Assembly: GCF_900184945.1 (NCBI RefSeq)
Contig: NZ_FXYF01000002.1
Span: 372,001-436,000, forward strand
Source of the DNA: Antarctobacter aquimaris
GTDB taxonomy: Bacteria > Pseudomonadota > Alphaproteobacteria > Rhodobacterales > Rhodobacteraceae
Length of the DNA: 64,000 nt
Direction of reading: 5' to 3'
Shown here: piece by piece, positions 19,225 through 27,474 of the stretch
Layout: each line of letters opens with the position of its first letter
Numbering within the stretch: the first letter of the stretch is position 1
Notes under the pieces: model-generated
The model's input: only the letters and a program-made list of their open reading frames with translations
What the model was told of the DNA's origin: nothing
Databases searched by the model: none
Program-made: the position numbers and the translations under genes

Positions 19225-19542
19225 TCAACTGGCGGGGGCGGCGGGCGCCTCTGCGGTCTGGGTCTTGGGGGCGCAGGCGCCGGTCAGCAGCCGCACGCCG
19301 CCGTTGGACAGCGACACCGCCTGCTTCTGTTCCACCTTGTACTGCGCGATGCTGATCAGCTTTTCGCGCGGCATCCCGGTCTGAAGCTCGACCGGCAGGT
19401 AGTCGCTTTCGTCCACCAGGTCGCAGCCGATCGACGCCACCGCCGCGTCGAACACCGCGAGATCCTCTTCGGCCACCCCTTCGGGCAGCACGCAGCCGGC
19501 CAGCGGCATCGCGGCAACAAGGGCAAACAGCGTCTTCTTCAT
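19225..19542 (-). CDS. small lipoprotein between nuoD and nuoE
   Basis: 105 residues from ATG 19542 with a clear type II signal (MKKTLFALVAAMPLAGC); the lipobox PLAGC places the lipidated Cys at 17. The mature part has two more cysteines, in SIGCDLVDESDYLPVE and, near the end, GGVRLLTGAC. This second half resembles the C-terminal half of the exported protein encoded just upstream (GCTL and VRLLGC), so the two may be paralogues. Family not recognised. Confidence 0.75.
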   Translation of the reverse strand: MKKTLFALVAAMPLAGCVLPEGVAEEDLAVFDAAVASIGCDLVDESDYLPVELQTGMPREKLISIAQYKVEQKQAVSLSNGGVRLLTGACAPKTQTAEAPAAPAS

Positions 19543-19593
19543 CGTCTCTTCCTTACGTCCGGCCACCGCGCGGCGGCCTGTCCAAAGCCCGCG

Positions 19594-20160
19594 TCAGGGA
19601 CAGCCCAGCAGGCGCACCCGGCGGTCATCCTCGGCATCGACGACGATCAACCCGGCGTCGATCATCATCTTCAGCGTGTCTTCGCCCTTTTCGCCCACCG
19701 CGTCCAGAACGTCCTCGGTCAGCGGTCCGCGATAGCCGGCGTCCTGCGCGGCCTGGCGTGCCAGTTCCATCTGGATCTCGGTCTTGTCGTCGTCCTTGGA
19801 CAGGGTGCAGCCAAAGGCCTGCAAGGTGCGTTCGACCGCGCCCACCATCGCCACGGGCGGCAGCCTGTCCACCGCCTCGGCAAAGCTCTCCGCGCTCTGC
19901 GCGGCCCCGGCGGCGGCCTCGTCCAGTTGCGCCGCGGCCTTGGGCCCAAGGATCGGCAGGCAGGTGTCGAGCACGAGATAGCCATCGTCCGGCCCCTCGC
20001 CGACCTCGCAATAAAAGGTCGCGCCGCCGTTCGACAGGATCAGCCCGTCATCCACGGTCCCGCGCACCTCGAAGCCCAGCGATTCGTCGAAGACCGGCAG
20101 ATCCTGGGCCAGCGCCGGTGCGGCGACCAGGGCCGCCAATGCGATTGCGTAACGTGTCAT
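19594..20160 (-). CDS. exported hypothetical protein between nuoD and nuoE
   Basis: 188 residues from ATG 20160 with a Sec signal peptide (MTRYAIALAALVAAPALA, then QD). The mature part contains LSNGGATFYCEVGEG near the N-terminus, a central acidic Ala-rich helix region and a C-terminal part with FGCTLSKDDD and a final VRLLGCP. Four cysteines probably pair. The end resembles the lipoprotein gene product 50 bases downstream. Function unknown; periplasmic by inference. Confidence 0.75.
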   Translation of the reverse strand: MTRYAIALAALVAAPALAQDLPVFDESLGFEVRGTVDDGLILSNGGATFYCEVGEGPDDGYLVLDTCLPILGPKAAAQLDEAAAGAAQSAESFAEAVDRLPPVAMVGAVERTLQAFGCTLSKDDDKTEIQMELARQAAQDAGYRGPLTEDVLDAVGEKGEDTLKMMIDAGLIVVDAEDDRRVRLLGCP

Positions 20161-20171
20161 GCGTGTCTCCC

Positions 20172-20426
20172 TCATGACCGGCAGGGCGGCACCGCCACCC
20201 GCAGGCTGCTGCGATCCTCGGCCACGTTGGCGGCGCACGCGCCGATCTCGAACCGCTCGTCACTGGTATCGAGACCGCTGCGGTAGCCCTGCCCCGCACT
20301 GGTGACCGGCACCAAGGTGTCGGTCAGGCCGATCACCGCGTAGGGCGCATCGGGGGCCAGCACGGGCAGCGGTTCCGCGAAGGCGGGCCATGCTGCCAGG
20401 GCAAGGAAGGCCCCCGTCCCTCTCAC
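20172..20426 (-). CDS. small exported protein directly after nuoD
   Basis: 84 residues from a GTG at 20426 that overlaps the nuoD stop (GTGA), beginning with a signal peptide ([17 protein letters not shown], then EP). The mature part has two cysteines ([11 protein letters not shown] and a terminal PPCRS). The overlap and the signal peptide support the start. It is the first of three consecutive exported products between nuoD and nuoE. No family is recognised. Confidence 0.65.
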   Translation of the reverse strand: MRGTGAFLALAAWPAFAEPLPVLAPDAPYAVIGLTDTLVPVTSAGQGYRSGLDTSDERFEIGACAANVAEDRSSLRVAVPPCRS

Positions 20427-21655
20427 CTGTCGATCTCCCCGAACACGACGTCCATCGTGCCGATGATCGCCGCCACGTCGGCCAGCTGGTGGCCGCTGGC
20501 GATGTGGTCCATCGCCTGGAGGTGCGGATAGCCCGGCGCGCGCAGCTTGGCGCGGTAGGGCTTGTTGCTGCCGTCCGCCACCAGGTAGACGCCGAATTCG
20601 CCCTTGGGTGCCTCGACCGCGGCGTAAACCTCGCCGGCGGGCACGTGGAAGCCTTCGGTGTACAGCTTGAAGTGGTGGATCAGCGCTTCCATCGAACGCT
20701 TCATCTCGCCGCGCGACGGCGGGGTGATCTTGCCCCGGGCCAGGATGTCGCCCTGCCCTTCGGGCGCGCGCAGCTTCTCGATCGCCTGGTGGATGATCTT
20801 CAGGCTCTCGCGCATCTCGGCCATGCGGCAGAGGTAGCGGTCATAGCAGTCGCCGTTCTTGCCCACCGGGATCATGAAGTCGAACTCGTCGTAGCACTCG
20901 TAGGGCTGCGACCGGCGCAGGTCCCAGGCAAGGCCGGAGCCGCGCACCATGACGCCCGAGAAGGCCCACTCGTTGATCTCTTCCTCGGTGACGACACCGA
21001 TGTCGCAGTTGCGCTGCTTGAAGATGCGGTTTTCCGTCAGCAGACCGTCGAGGTCGTCCAGCAGGCGCGGGAACTCATGCGCCCACTGCTCGATGTCGTC
21101 GATCAGCGCCGGCGGCAGGTCCTGGTGGACGCCGCCGGGGCGGAAATAGGCCGCGTGCAGCCGCGCGCCGCAGGCCCGCTCGTAGAACACCATCAGCTTT
21201 TCGCGTTCCTCGAAGCCCCAGAGCGGCGGCGTCAGCGCGCCCACGTCCATGGCCTGCGTGGTCACGTTCAGCAGGTGATTCAGGATGCGGCCGATTTCCG
21301 AATACAGCACCCGGATCAGCGAGGCGCGGCGCGGCACCTGCACGCCGGTCAGCTTTTCGATGGCCAGGCACCAGGCATGTTCCTGGTTCATCGGCGCGAC
21401 GTAGTCCAGCCGGTCGAAATACGGCAGGTTCTGGAGATAGGTCCGCGATTCCATCAGCTTTTCAGTGCCGCGGTGCAGCAGGCCGATATGGGGATCGCAC
21501 CGTTCCACAATCTCGCCATCCAGTTCCAGCACCAGGCGCAGCACGCCATGGGCCGCCGGGTGCTGGGGCCCGAAGTTGATGTTGAAATTGCGGATTTTCT
21601 GTTCGCCCTGCAGCGCGTCCACGCTGCCGTCGTCAAATTTTGATCCGTCCATCAT
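20423..21655 (-). CDS. nuoD: NADH-quinone oxidoreductase subunit D
   Basis: 49-kDa subunit of complex I, related to the hydrogenase large subunit, forming with NuoB the quinone-reduction site. 410 residues. The quinone-loop segment [11 protein letters not shown] lies near the N-terminus, followed by [13 protein letters not shown] and the conserved [21 protein letters not shown] near the C-terminus. The protein ends in FGEIDR, as alphaproteobacterial homologues do. It is separate from nuoC, not a CD fusion; two lower-GC small membrane genes lie between them. Confidence 0.98.
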   Translation of the reverse strand: MMDGSKFDDGSVDALQGEQKIRNFNINFGPQHPAAHGVLRLVLELDGEIVERCDPHIGLLHRGTEKLMESRTYLQNLPYFDRLDYVAPMNQEHAWCLAIEKLTGVQVPRRASLIRVLYSEIGRILNHLLNVTTQAMDVGALTPPLWGFEEREKLMVFYERACGARLHAAYFRPGGVHQDLPPALIDDIEQWAHEFPRLLDDLDGLLTENRIFKQRNCDIGVVTEEEINEWAFSGVMVRGSGLAWDLRRSQPYECYDEFDFMIPVGKNGDCYDRYLCRMAEMRESLKIIHQAIEKLRAPEGQGDILARGKITPPSRGEMKRSMEALIHHFKLYTEGFHVPAGEVYAAVEAPKGEFGVYLVADGSNKPYRAKLRAPGYPHLQAMDHIASGHQLADVAAIIGTMDVVFGEIDR

Positions 21656-21664
21656 TTCATTCCC

Positions 21665-21844
21665 TCAGAATACCGCCCGGACAAGCGCATCAAGCGCCCC
21701 GCCGACAAGCCCCAGACCGACAAACACCGCGGAAAACGCCGCCAACTCCCGGTATTGCAACATCGAAATTGGCGGCTTTGGCATCGCCATAACATCGCCC
21801 GCGACTGCGACCCGTGTACGCATTTCTTGACCTGTCATGGCCAT
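21665..21844 (-). CDS. 59-residue single-helix membrane protein between nuoC and nuoD
   Basis: From ATG 21844 the frame encodes MAMTGQEMRTRVAVAGDVMA and then a C-terminal hydrophobic helix (about 34-55) ending LDALVRAVF. It overlaps the end of the upstream membrane-protein gene by 10 bases and stops 9 bases before nuoD. Composition is lower in GC than the flanking nuo genes. No family is recognised. Position and tight packing support a real gene. Confidence 0.55.
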   Translation of the reverse strand: MAMTGQEMRTRVAVAGDVMAMPKPPISMLQYRELAAFSAVFVGLGLVGGALDALVRAVF

Positions 21845-22155
21845 ATCCGAGCCTCCGGGCCAAAAACCGCGCCGAGCGCGGCCCCAAGCATGGCAATGCC
21901 CGAAAAGACCACACCCGCGACAATGGCAACGCCAACAAGCCAGCTTGTGTTCCTGTCTGACATGCCGCCAGAGGCAAAGGCCATCTGGACCACATAAGCG
22001 ACCGCAACGATGATCGCCACAAAGACCACGCTGATCAGGATGCCGACCGCACCGCCCCAAAACGCACCAGCAAGGCCGGGCAAGGCCAGAACGGCCAGAA
22101 TACCCGTGCCACCAATGCGCTTTTTCAAGCGGATGGGGATGCGGGCACCGCTCAT
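21835..22155 (-). CDS. 106-residue membrane protein between nuoC and nuoD
   Basis: From ATG 22155 (MSGARIPIRLKKRIGG) the product has a basic N-terminus and about three membrane helices (about 17-32, 35-57 and 74-98). A longer start at 22212 would overlap the end of nuoC and add a basic leader, so the start is uncertain. The coding DNA is less GC-rich than nuoC and nuoD. No family is recognised; inner-membrane location is inferred. Confidence 0.6.
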   Translation of the reverse strand: MSGARIPIRLKKRIGGTGILAVLALPGLAGAFWGGAVGILISVVFVAIIVAVAYVVQMAFASGGMSDRNTSWLVGVAIVAGVVFSGIAMLGAALGAVFGPEARIWP

Positions 22156-22189
22156 GCGCGCGTCGCCTTGAGGGTCGCGTTGGCGGGCA

Positions 22190-22795
22190 CTATTTCGCCC
22201 CTTCCTTTTCATCCCCGGGCAGCACGTATTGCGCGCCTTCCCAGGGGGACATGAAATCGAACTGCCGGTATTCCTGCACCAGGCTCACCGGCTCATACAC
22301 GACGCGCTTCTGCTCTTCGTCGTAGCGCACTTCGGTATACCCCGTGGTCGGAAAATCCTTGCGCAGCGGGTAACCGCGAAAGCCGTAGTCCGTCAGGATG
22401 CGGCGCAGGTCCGGGTGGCCAGAAAACAGGATCCCGAACATGTCGAAGACCTCGCGCTCGAACCAGTTGGCGCTGGGATGCACGGTCACGACCGACGGCA
22501 CCATCTCATCCTCGCGGATGCTGACGCGCAGGCGGATGCGGTGGTTCTGGTACATCGAGAGGAAGTGGTAGACCACGTCGAACCGCTTGGGCCGTTGCGG
22601 GTAGTCCACGGCAGTGATGTCGATCAGCGTGGAAAAGCGGCAGGTTGCGTCGTTCTTGAGGAACTCCACGAAGCCGCGGATGTTCGAGGGCGCGACGTCG
22701 ATGTTCAGCTCGCCGTGGGTGACGTCCCAGCCCAGCACGCAGTCGGGGCGCTTGAGCTCGATGTGCGTGCCAAGTTCGTTCAGGGCTTCGGTCAT
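22190..22795 (-). CDS. nuoC: NADH-quinone oxidoreductase subunit C
   Basis: 30-kDa peripheral-arm subunit of complex I, 201 residues from ATG 22795 ([16 protein letters not shown]). The family signature ERE(V)(F)DMFGI[15 protein letters not shown] is visible, followed by the [23 protein letters not shown] end. A stand-alone NuoC of this length is the normal alphaproteobacterial form. It starts 10 bases after the nuoB stop. Confidence 0.98.
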   Translation of the reverse strand: MTEALNELGTHIELKRPDCVLGWDVTHGELNIDVAPSNIRGFVEFLKNDATCRFSTLIDITAVDYPQRPKRFDVVYHFLSMYQNHRIRLRVSIREDEMVPSVVTVHPSANWFEREVFDMFGILFSGHPDLRRILTDYGFRGYPLRKDFPTTGYTEVRYDEEQKRVVYEPVSLVQEYRQFDFMSPWEGAQYVLPGDEKEGAK

Positions 22796-22805
22796 CTCAC
22801 TCTCC

Positions 22806-23405
<600 letters not shown>

Positions 23406-23470
23406 TCATCCAAAATCCAGTCGGGCCGGCGCGCCGCCAGCCCTGCCGCCCGGAACAGCCGCTGTGCGGC

Positions 23471-23836
23471 TCACTCCCATTCCAGCGCGCCCTTCTTCCA
23501 TTCGTAGGCAAAGCCGATGGTCAGCACGCCAAGGAAGACCATCATCGACCAGAAAGCCACGTCCGACACGTCCTTGAACGCCACCGCCCAGGGGAACAGG
23601 AAGGCGATCTCGAGGTCGAAGATGATGAACAGGATCGACACCAGGTAGAACCGCACGTCGAACTTCATCCGCGCGTCGTCAAAGGCGTTGAACCCGCATT
23701 CGTAGGCCGAGACCTTTTCCGGGTCCGGGTTGCGCACCGCGATCACCACGGCGGCCAGGATCAGGACAAGGCCGAGACCGATGGCAATGGCCAGAAAGAC
23801 GAGGATGGGAAGGTATTCCCGCAGCATCTCTTCCAA
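23471..23836 (-). CDS. nuoA: NADH-quinone oxidoreductase subunit A
   Basis: First gene of the complex I operon; ND3 homologue of 121 residues with three membrane helices. The loop between helices 1 and 2 shows [24 protein letters not shown], including the conserved cysteine known to be accessible in the deactive state of the enzyme. The end [28 protein letters not shown] is typical. A candidate promoter lies 50-75 bases upstream. Confidence 0.98.
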   Translation of the reverse strand: MEEMLREYLPILVFLAIAIGLGLVLILAAVVIAVRNPDPEKVSAYECGFNAFDDARMKFDVRFYLVSILFIIFDLEIAFLFPWAVAFKDVSDVAFWSMMVFLGVLTIGFAYEWKKGALEWE

Positions 23837-23884
23837 GACGAGGCTCCTTCAGGATCGGGCGCGAGGGCGCTTGGCAAAGAGACC

Positions 23885-23911
23885 CTTATCGCCGCGCCCC
23901 GGCAGGGTCAA
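23885..23911 (-). promoter_or_regulatory. candidate promoter of the nuo operon
   Basis: On the minus strand TTGACC (23906-23911) is a good -35. It is followed by GATAAG after 15 bases (23885-23890), or by TAAGGG at 17-base spacing. It lies about 50 bases upstream of the nuoA start, in the longest intergenic gap of the region (23837-24097), which otherwise shows only AT-richer sequence and no gene. Confidence 0.4.
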
Positions 23912-24097
23912 CAAGTGCCGAAAGCATTCAAAACCCAGCGAATAATCGCGTTTTGCAGGCGCAGAACGGATTTTCCTTTGTACACAATGGGATGCTGCCC
24001 GATGCGTTGGACCTGTCGTGAATCCCCGCGCCCAAGCGTCGCGCCCCATCCCCTTGGCACCACGCGGGTTTCCCGCGCCGGGACTCGACCTGCCGCC

Positions 24098-24478
24098 TCA
24101 GCGCAGCGTGACGATCATCACGTAGCCCGCCAGCCCCGCCATCACCAGCGTCACCGGGAACCAGACCGCCCGTTCGGGCCGGGACGGGGTGATGCCGTTC
24201 AGGATGCAGGTCAGCACGCTCACCCCCAGTGCCAGCCAGCCGGTCCAGCGCGGCCAGTCCAGCCCGGGAAAGCCCGCGGCCGCCAGGATCGCCAGGCCCT
24301 GAAACAGCAGCACCGGGATCGAGATTGCCGCCACCAGCCGCCCTGACAGGGGCAGCGCGCCCTTGTGCCGCCCGCCTTGCGTCCATTCGCCCAGCGGAGC
24401 GCCGCCGATCAGCGCCAGCTGGAAAAAGATCACCGCCAGGCAGGCGGTCGCATACAGGTGGGCAATCTGAATCAGCAT
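24098..24478 (-). CDS. four-helix membrane protein at the end of the liu operon
   Basis: 126 residues with about four predicted membrane helices (about 6-27, 47-66, 78-97 and 104-123), beginning MLIQIAHLYATACLAVIFFQ. It lies 9 bases downstream of the enoyl-CoA hydratase gene, so it is probably the last gene of the liu operon. No family was recognised with certainty. Confidence 0.7.
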   Translation of the reverse strand: MLIQIAHLYATACLAVIFFQLALIGGAPLGEWTQGGRHKGALPLSGRLVAAISIPVLLFQGLAILAAAGFPGLDWPRWTGWLALGVSVLTCILNGITPSRPERAVWFPVTLVMAGLAGYVMIVTLR

Positions 24479-24487
24479 CCGTCCGGC

Positions 24488-25264
24488 TCAGGCCCAGGGC
24501 GCCGGCCGCTTGTCGAAGAAGGCGGCGATGCCGTCGCGCGCCTCGTCGGTTTCCCAGCGGTCGGCCAGCGCGTCGATCGCACCCTCCACGTCCCCGGCGG
24601 AGACCTCGCCGCCCAGCCGCCGCAGCAGCGCCTTGGCGTCGCGCACCGCCCCCGGCGCGCAGGCCAGCGTGCGGGCCACCTCTTCCTCGATGGCCGCGTC
24701 CAGCGCAGCGGCGGGCACGACCCGGTTCACCAGCCCCAGCCGCAGCGCCTCACCCGCGTCGAAGAGGCGCGCGTTCATGAAGACCTCGGCGGCATTGCGC
24801 GCGCCCATCCGGTGGACAACATAAGGCCCGATGTTGGCCGGGATCAGCCCCAGCTTGACCTCGGTCAAACCCAGCCTGATCCCCTCGGCCGCGATCACCT
24901 GGTCGCAGACCGCCATCAACCCCAGACCGCCGCCAAAGGCATTGCCCTGCACCTTGCCCAGCAGAGGCTGCGGCAGCGCGTAGAGCGCCCCCAGCGCCCG
25001 GGCGATGCGCGCCGATTCCACCCGCCGGGTGTGCCGGTCCATGGCGAATTGCTCGCGCATCCAGGCGAGGTCCCCCCCGGCGCAAAAGCTGGCCCCGGCG
25101 GCCGACAGCACCACCACCCGCACCGACGGCTCCCGCGCCAGCGCCTCGGCGACGCCTTGCAGTTCCGACATCATCTGCGCCGACAGGGCGTTGTGCTTGT
25201 CCGCCCGGCTCAGCACGATCTCCGCCAGGCCGCGCCCGTCGCGCCGCACCTCGATGTAGTCCAT
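24488..25264 (-). CDS. liuC: methylglutaconyl-CoA hydratase / enoyl-CoA hydratase family
   Basis: Crotonase-fold enzyme, 258 residues from ATG 25264, which has a GAGGA ribosome-binding site 6 bases upstream. An ATG four codons earlier overlaps the methyltransferase stop and is the alternative. The oxyanion-hole segments ASFCAGGDLAWM and GNAFGGGLGLMAVCD are intact. The neighbours (ivd, MCC subunits, HMG-CoA lyase) point to hydration of 3-methylglutaconyl-CoA to HMG-CoA in leucine degradation. The substrate is inferred from context. Confidence 0.9.
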   Translation of the reverse strand: MDYIEVRRDGRGLAEIVLSRADKHNALSAQMMSELQGVAEALAREPSVRVVVLSAAGASFCAGGDLAWMREQFAMDRHTRRVESARIARALGALYALPQPLLGKVQGNAFGGGLGLMAVCDQVIAAEGIRLGLTEVKLGLIPANIGPYVVHRMGARNAAEVFMNARLFDAGEALRLGLVNRVVPAAALDAAIEEEVARTLACAPGAVRDAKALLRRLGGEVSAGDVEGAIDALADRWETDEARDGIAAFFDKRPAPWA

Positions 25265-25272
25265 GTCTGTCC

Positions 25273-25887
25273 TCATTTGTCGTCCACCCGTCGCAACAGG
25301 CTGATCTGAAAGGCCTGTTCGCGCCCCGAGGGTGTCACATGCACATGACGCTGCGCCGCCTCCAGCCGCAGCCCCTGCCCCAGTTCCGCCGCCAGCGCCT
25401 CGGGCGCATAGCGCACCACCGGCAGGCCGGAACAGCGCTCCGGCCCGTCCTCGGCAAAGGTGGCGATCACCGCCGCCCCGCCGATCCGCAGCCCGGTCCG
25501 GAGGGCTGCGGCATAGGCAACCCGGTCCTCCGGCGCGGTCAGGAAATGGAACACCGCCCGGTCGTGCCACAGGTCAAAGGGCAGCGCCGCGCGCCAGCGG
25601 GTGATGTCCGCCGCCACCCAGGCGATCTGCGCCGCCCCCTCGCCCAGCCGCGCCTGCGCGATCTCCAGCGCCGCCTGCGAGATGTCCAGCACCGTCACGT
25701 CCCAGCCCAGCCCCCGCAGGTGCCCGGCCAGCCGCGACGCGCCGCCGCCCACGTCGATCGCCCGCCCCGGCGCCAGACCGGCCCGTACGATCATCGCCAA
25801 TGAGACCTCGGGCTCCGCCTCGAACCAGCTCACCCCCGCCTCACCGCCGGCGTAGGCCGCCTGCCAGTGGTCCTGCCGGTCGGTCAT
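25273..25887 (-). CDS. class I SAM-dependent methyltransferase
   Basis: 204 residues. The SAM-binding motif I AIDVGGGASRLAGHL is at about 43-57, an acidic motif-II-like residue (VLDIS) follows, and WVAADITRW is motif-III-like. The opening DHWQAAYAGGEAGVSWFEAEPE is characteristic of the small-molecule methyltransferases annotated as thiopurine- or tellurite-resistance-like. Start and stop overlap both neighbours (ATGA at 25884-25887 and at 25273-25276). Substrate unknown; its presence between two leucine-degradation genes is a common positional association, not functional proof. Confidence 0.85.
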   Translation of the reverse strand: MTDRQDHWQAAYAGGEAGVSWFEAEPEVSLAMIVRAGLAPGRAIDVGGGASRLAGHLRGLGWDVTVLDISQAALEIAQARLGEGAAQIAWVAADITRWRAALPFDLWHDRAVFHFLTAPEDRVAYAAALRTGLRIGGAAVIATFAEDGPERCSGLPVVRYAPEALAAELGQGLRLEAAQRHVHVTPSGREQAFQISLLRRVDDK

Positions 25888-26741
25888 GGCGTCCCCCGCA
25901 TCGCCCGCGCCATCAGCGCCCCGCGCATCAGGACATCGCGGTCAAGCCCAGTCTCGTAACCCCGCGCGACGACGAAATCATGCACCTGTTCGGTCGCCAC
26001 GTTGCCCGCTGCACCCGGCGCATACGGGCAGCCGCCCAGCCCTCCCACCGCCGCGTCAAAGACCCTCAGACCGCGCGCCAAAGCCACCGCGACATTCTCC
26101 AGCGCGTGTCCCGCCGTGTCATGGAAATGCCCCGCCAGCCGCTCCGCCGGCATCTCCTGCAAGACCGCCTCCAGCATGGCGTCCACCGCCTCGGGCACGC
26201 CGCGGCCGATGGTGTCGCCCAGCGAGACCTCGTAACAGCCCATGTCCCGCAGCGCCGCCACCACCCGCGCCACGGCCCCCGGCGCCACCGCCCCGTCATA
26301 GGGGCATTCGACCACGCAGGAGACATAGCCGCGCACCGGCACCCCGGCGTCCCGCGCCGCCTCGGCCACCGGGACGAAACGCGCCAGCCCCTCGTCGACC
26401 GAGGCGTTGATGTTGGCGCGCGAAAACCCTTCCGAGGCCGCGCCAAATACCGCCACCTCGTCCGCCTGTGCCGCCAGCGCGCGCTCCAGCCCCTTCAGGT
26501 TCGGCGTCAGCGCGGCATAGGACACCCCCGGCGCACGGGTGATCCCGGCCAGCACCTCGCCGGAATCGGCCATCTGCGGCACCCACTTCGGGCTGACGAA
26601 AGAGGCGCATTCGATCCGCCGGAACCCCGCCCCCGACAACAGGTCCACCAGCGCGATCTTTTCCGCCGTCGGGATCAGCCGCGCCTCGTTCTGCAAGCCG
26701 TCCCTCGGCCCGACCTCAAAGATCTCGACCCGTTCCGCCAT
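25884..26741 (-). CDS. liuE: hydroxymethylglutaryl-CoA lyase
   Basis: Cleaves HMG-CoA to acetyl-CoA and acetoacetate, the last step of leucine degradation. 285 residues from ATG 26741 (MAERVEIFEVGPRDGLQNE). The TIM-barrel motif GPRDGLQNE binds metal and substrate. HFHDTAGHALEN supplies the metal histidines. GGLGGCPYAPGAAGNVATE contains the catalytic cysteine of the flexible loop. Length is normal for a bacterial enzyme without targeting peptide. The 64 bases upstream contain a partial relative of the dispersed intergenic repeat (CTGTCCAAATACCCC). Confidence 0.95.
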   Translation of the reverse strand: MAERVEIFEVGPRDGLQNEARLIPTAEKIALVDLLSGAGFRRIECASFVSPKWVPQMADSGEVLAGITRAPGVSYAALTPNLKGLERALAAQADEVAVFGAASEGFSRANINASVDEGLARFVPVAEAARDAGVPVRGYVSCVVECPYDGAVAPGAVARVVAALRDMGCYEVSLGDTIGRGVPEAVDAMLEAVLQEMPAERLAGHFHDTAGHALENVAVALARGLRVFDAAVGGLGGCPYAPGAAGNVATEQVHDFVVARGYETGLDRDVLMRGALMARAMRGTP

Positions 26742-26805
26742 GTGCCCCTCCCCCTGCTTCTTCTCTGTCCAAATACCCCAAAAACGCCGCCCCCGGCGGT
26801 GTCCC

Positions 26806-27474
26806 TCAGCTCTCCGGCACGGGGTAGAAGTCGCGGTCGTAGAACCGCTGCGCGCCCTCGCGCGCCACCGCGCGGGCATAGGCGGGCCGCGCCTCGATCC
26901 GCGCCTTGTAGGCCTGCAACTCCGGGAAAGGATCCAGCTTCACGTAATAGGGGACAGCGAATAGGTTGAACCCCATCATCACGTCCGCCGACGAGAACCC
27001 GCCCGGCAGCAGCCAGTCGCGCCCGCCCAGCCGCGCCTCCATCCCGGCCAGCGCCTGGCGCAGCCGCGCCACCGTCAGCTTGACAACGATGGGCGACGGT
27101 TTCGCCGGCGGCCGCAGAAAGACCATCTGCAGGTTCAGGTTCTCGATCAGGCTGGCCTGCGTCTCGGCGTAGTGAATCCATTGCAGGTAGGCGGGCCGCT
27201 CCGGGTGGTCGGGCGTGCGGCCCAACTCGGGCGCGCAGCGCTCGGTCAGGTGCTCGACGATCGCACCGGACTCGGCCATCTCCAGCCCGTCCCATTCGAT
27301 CGCCGGGATCCGCACCGCCGGAGAGACGCGCGGCAGGTCACTCTCACGCATGGCCGGGGTGCCGATGCGATGCTCGATGACCTCGAGCCCGCCGAACCGC
27401 TCGATACCGATTTCTTCCAGCAGCCAGAGCACCCGGAACGAGCGGCCGTACTGCACGTGATGCAGCCGGATCAT
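26806..27474 (-). CDS. glutathione S-transferase family protein
   Basis: 222 residues: an N-terminal thioredoxin-like domain beginning MIRLHHVQYGRSFRVLWLLEE, in which Y or S near the start would be the activating residue, a cis-Pro segment SPAVRIPAIEWDG and ESGAIVEHL for glutathione gamma-glutamyl binding, then an all-helical C-terminal domain. Its start overlaps the stop of the MCC alpha gene (ATGA, 27471-27474). The role in the liu operon is unknown; glutathione-dependent detoxification of an acyl intermediate is possible. Confidence 0.9.
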   Translation of the reverse strand: MIRLHHVQYGRSFRVLWLLEEIGIERFGGLEVIEHRIGTPAMRESDLPRVSPAVRIPAIEWDGLEMAESGAIVEHLTERCAPELGRTPDHPERPAYLQWIHYAETQASLIENLNLQMVFLRPPAKPSPIVVKLTVARLRQALAGMEARLGGRDWLLPGGFSSADVMMGFNLFAVPYYVKLDPFPELQAYKARIEARPAYARAVAREGAQRFYDRDFYPVPES

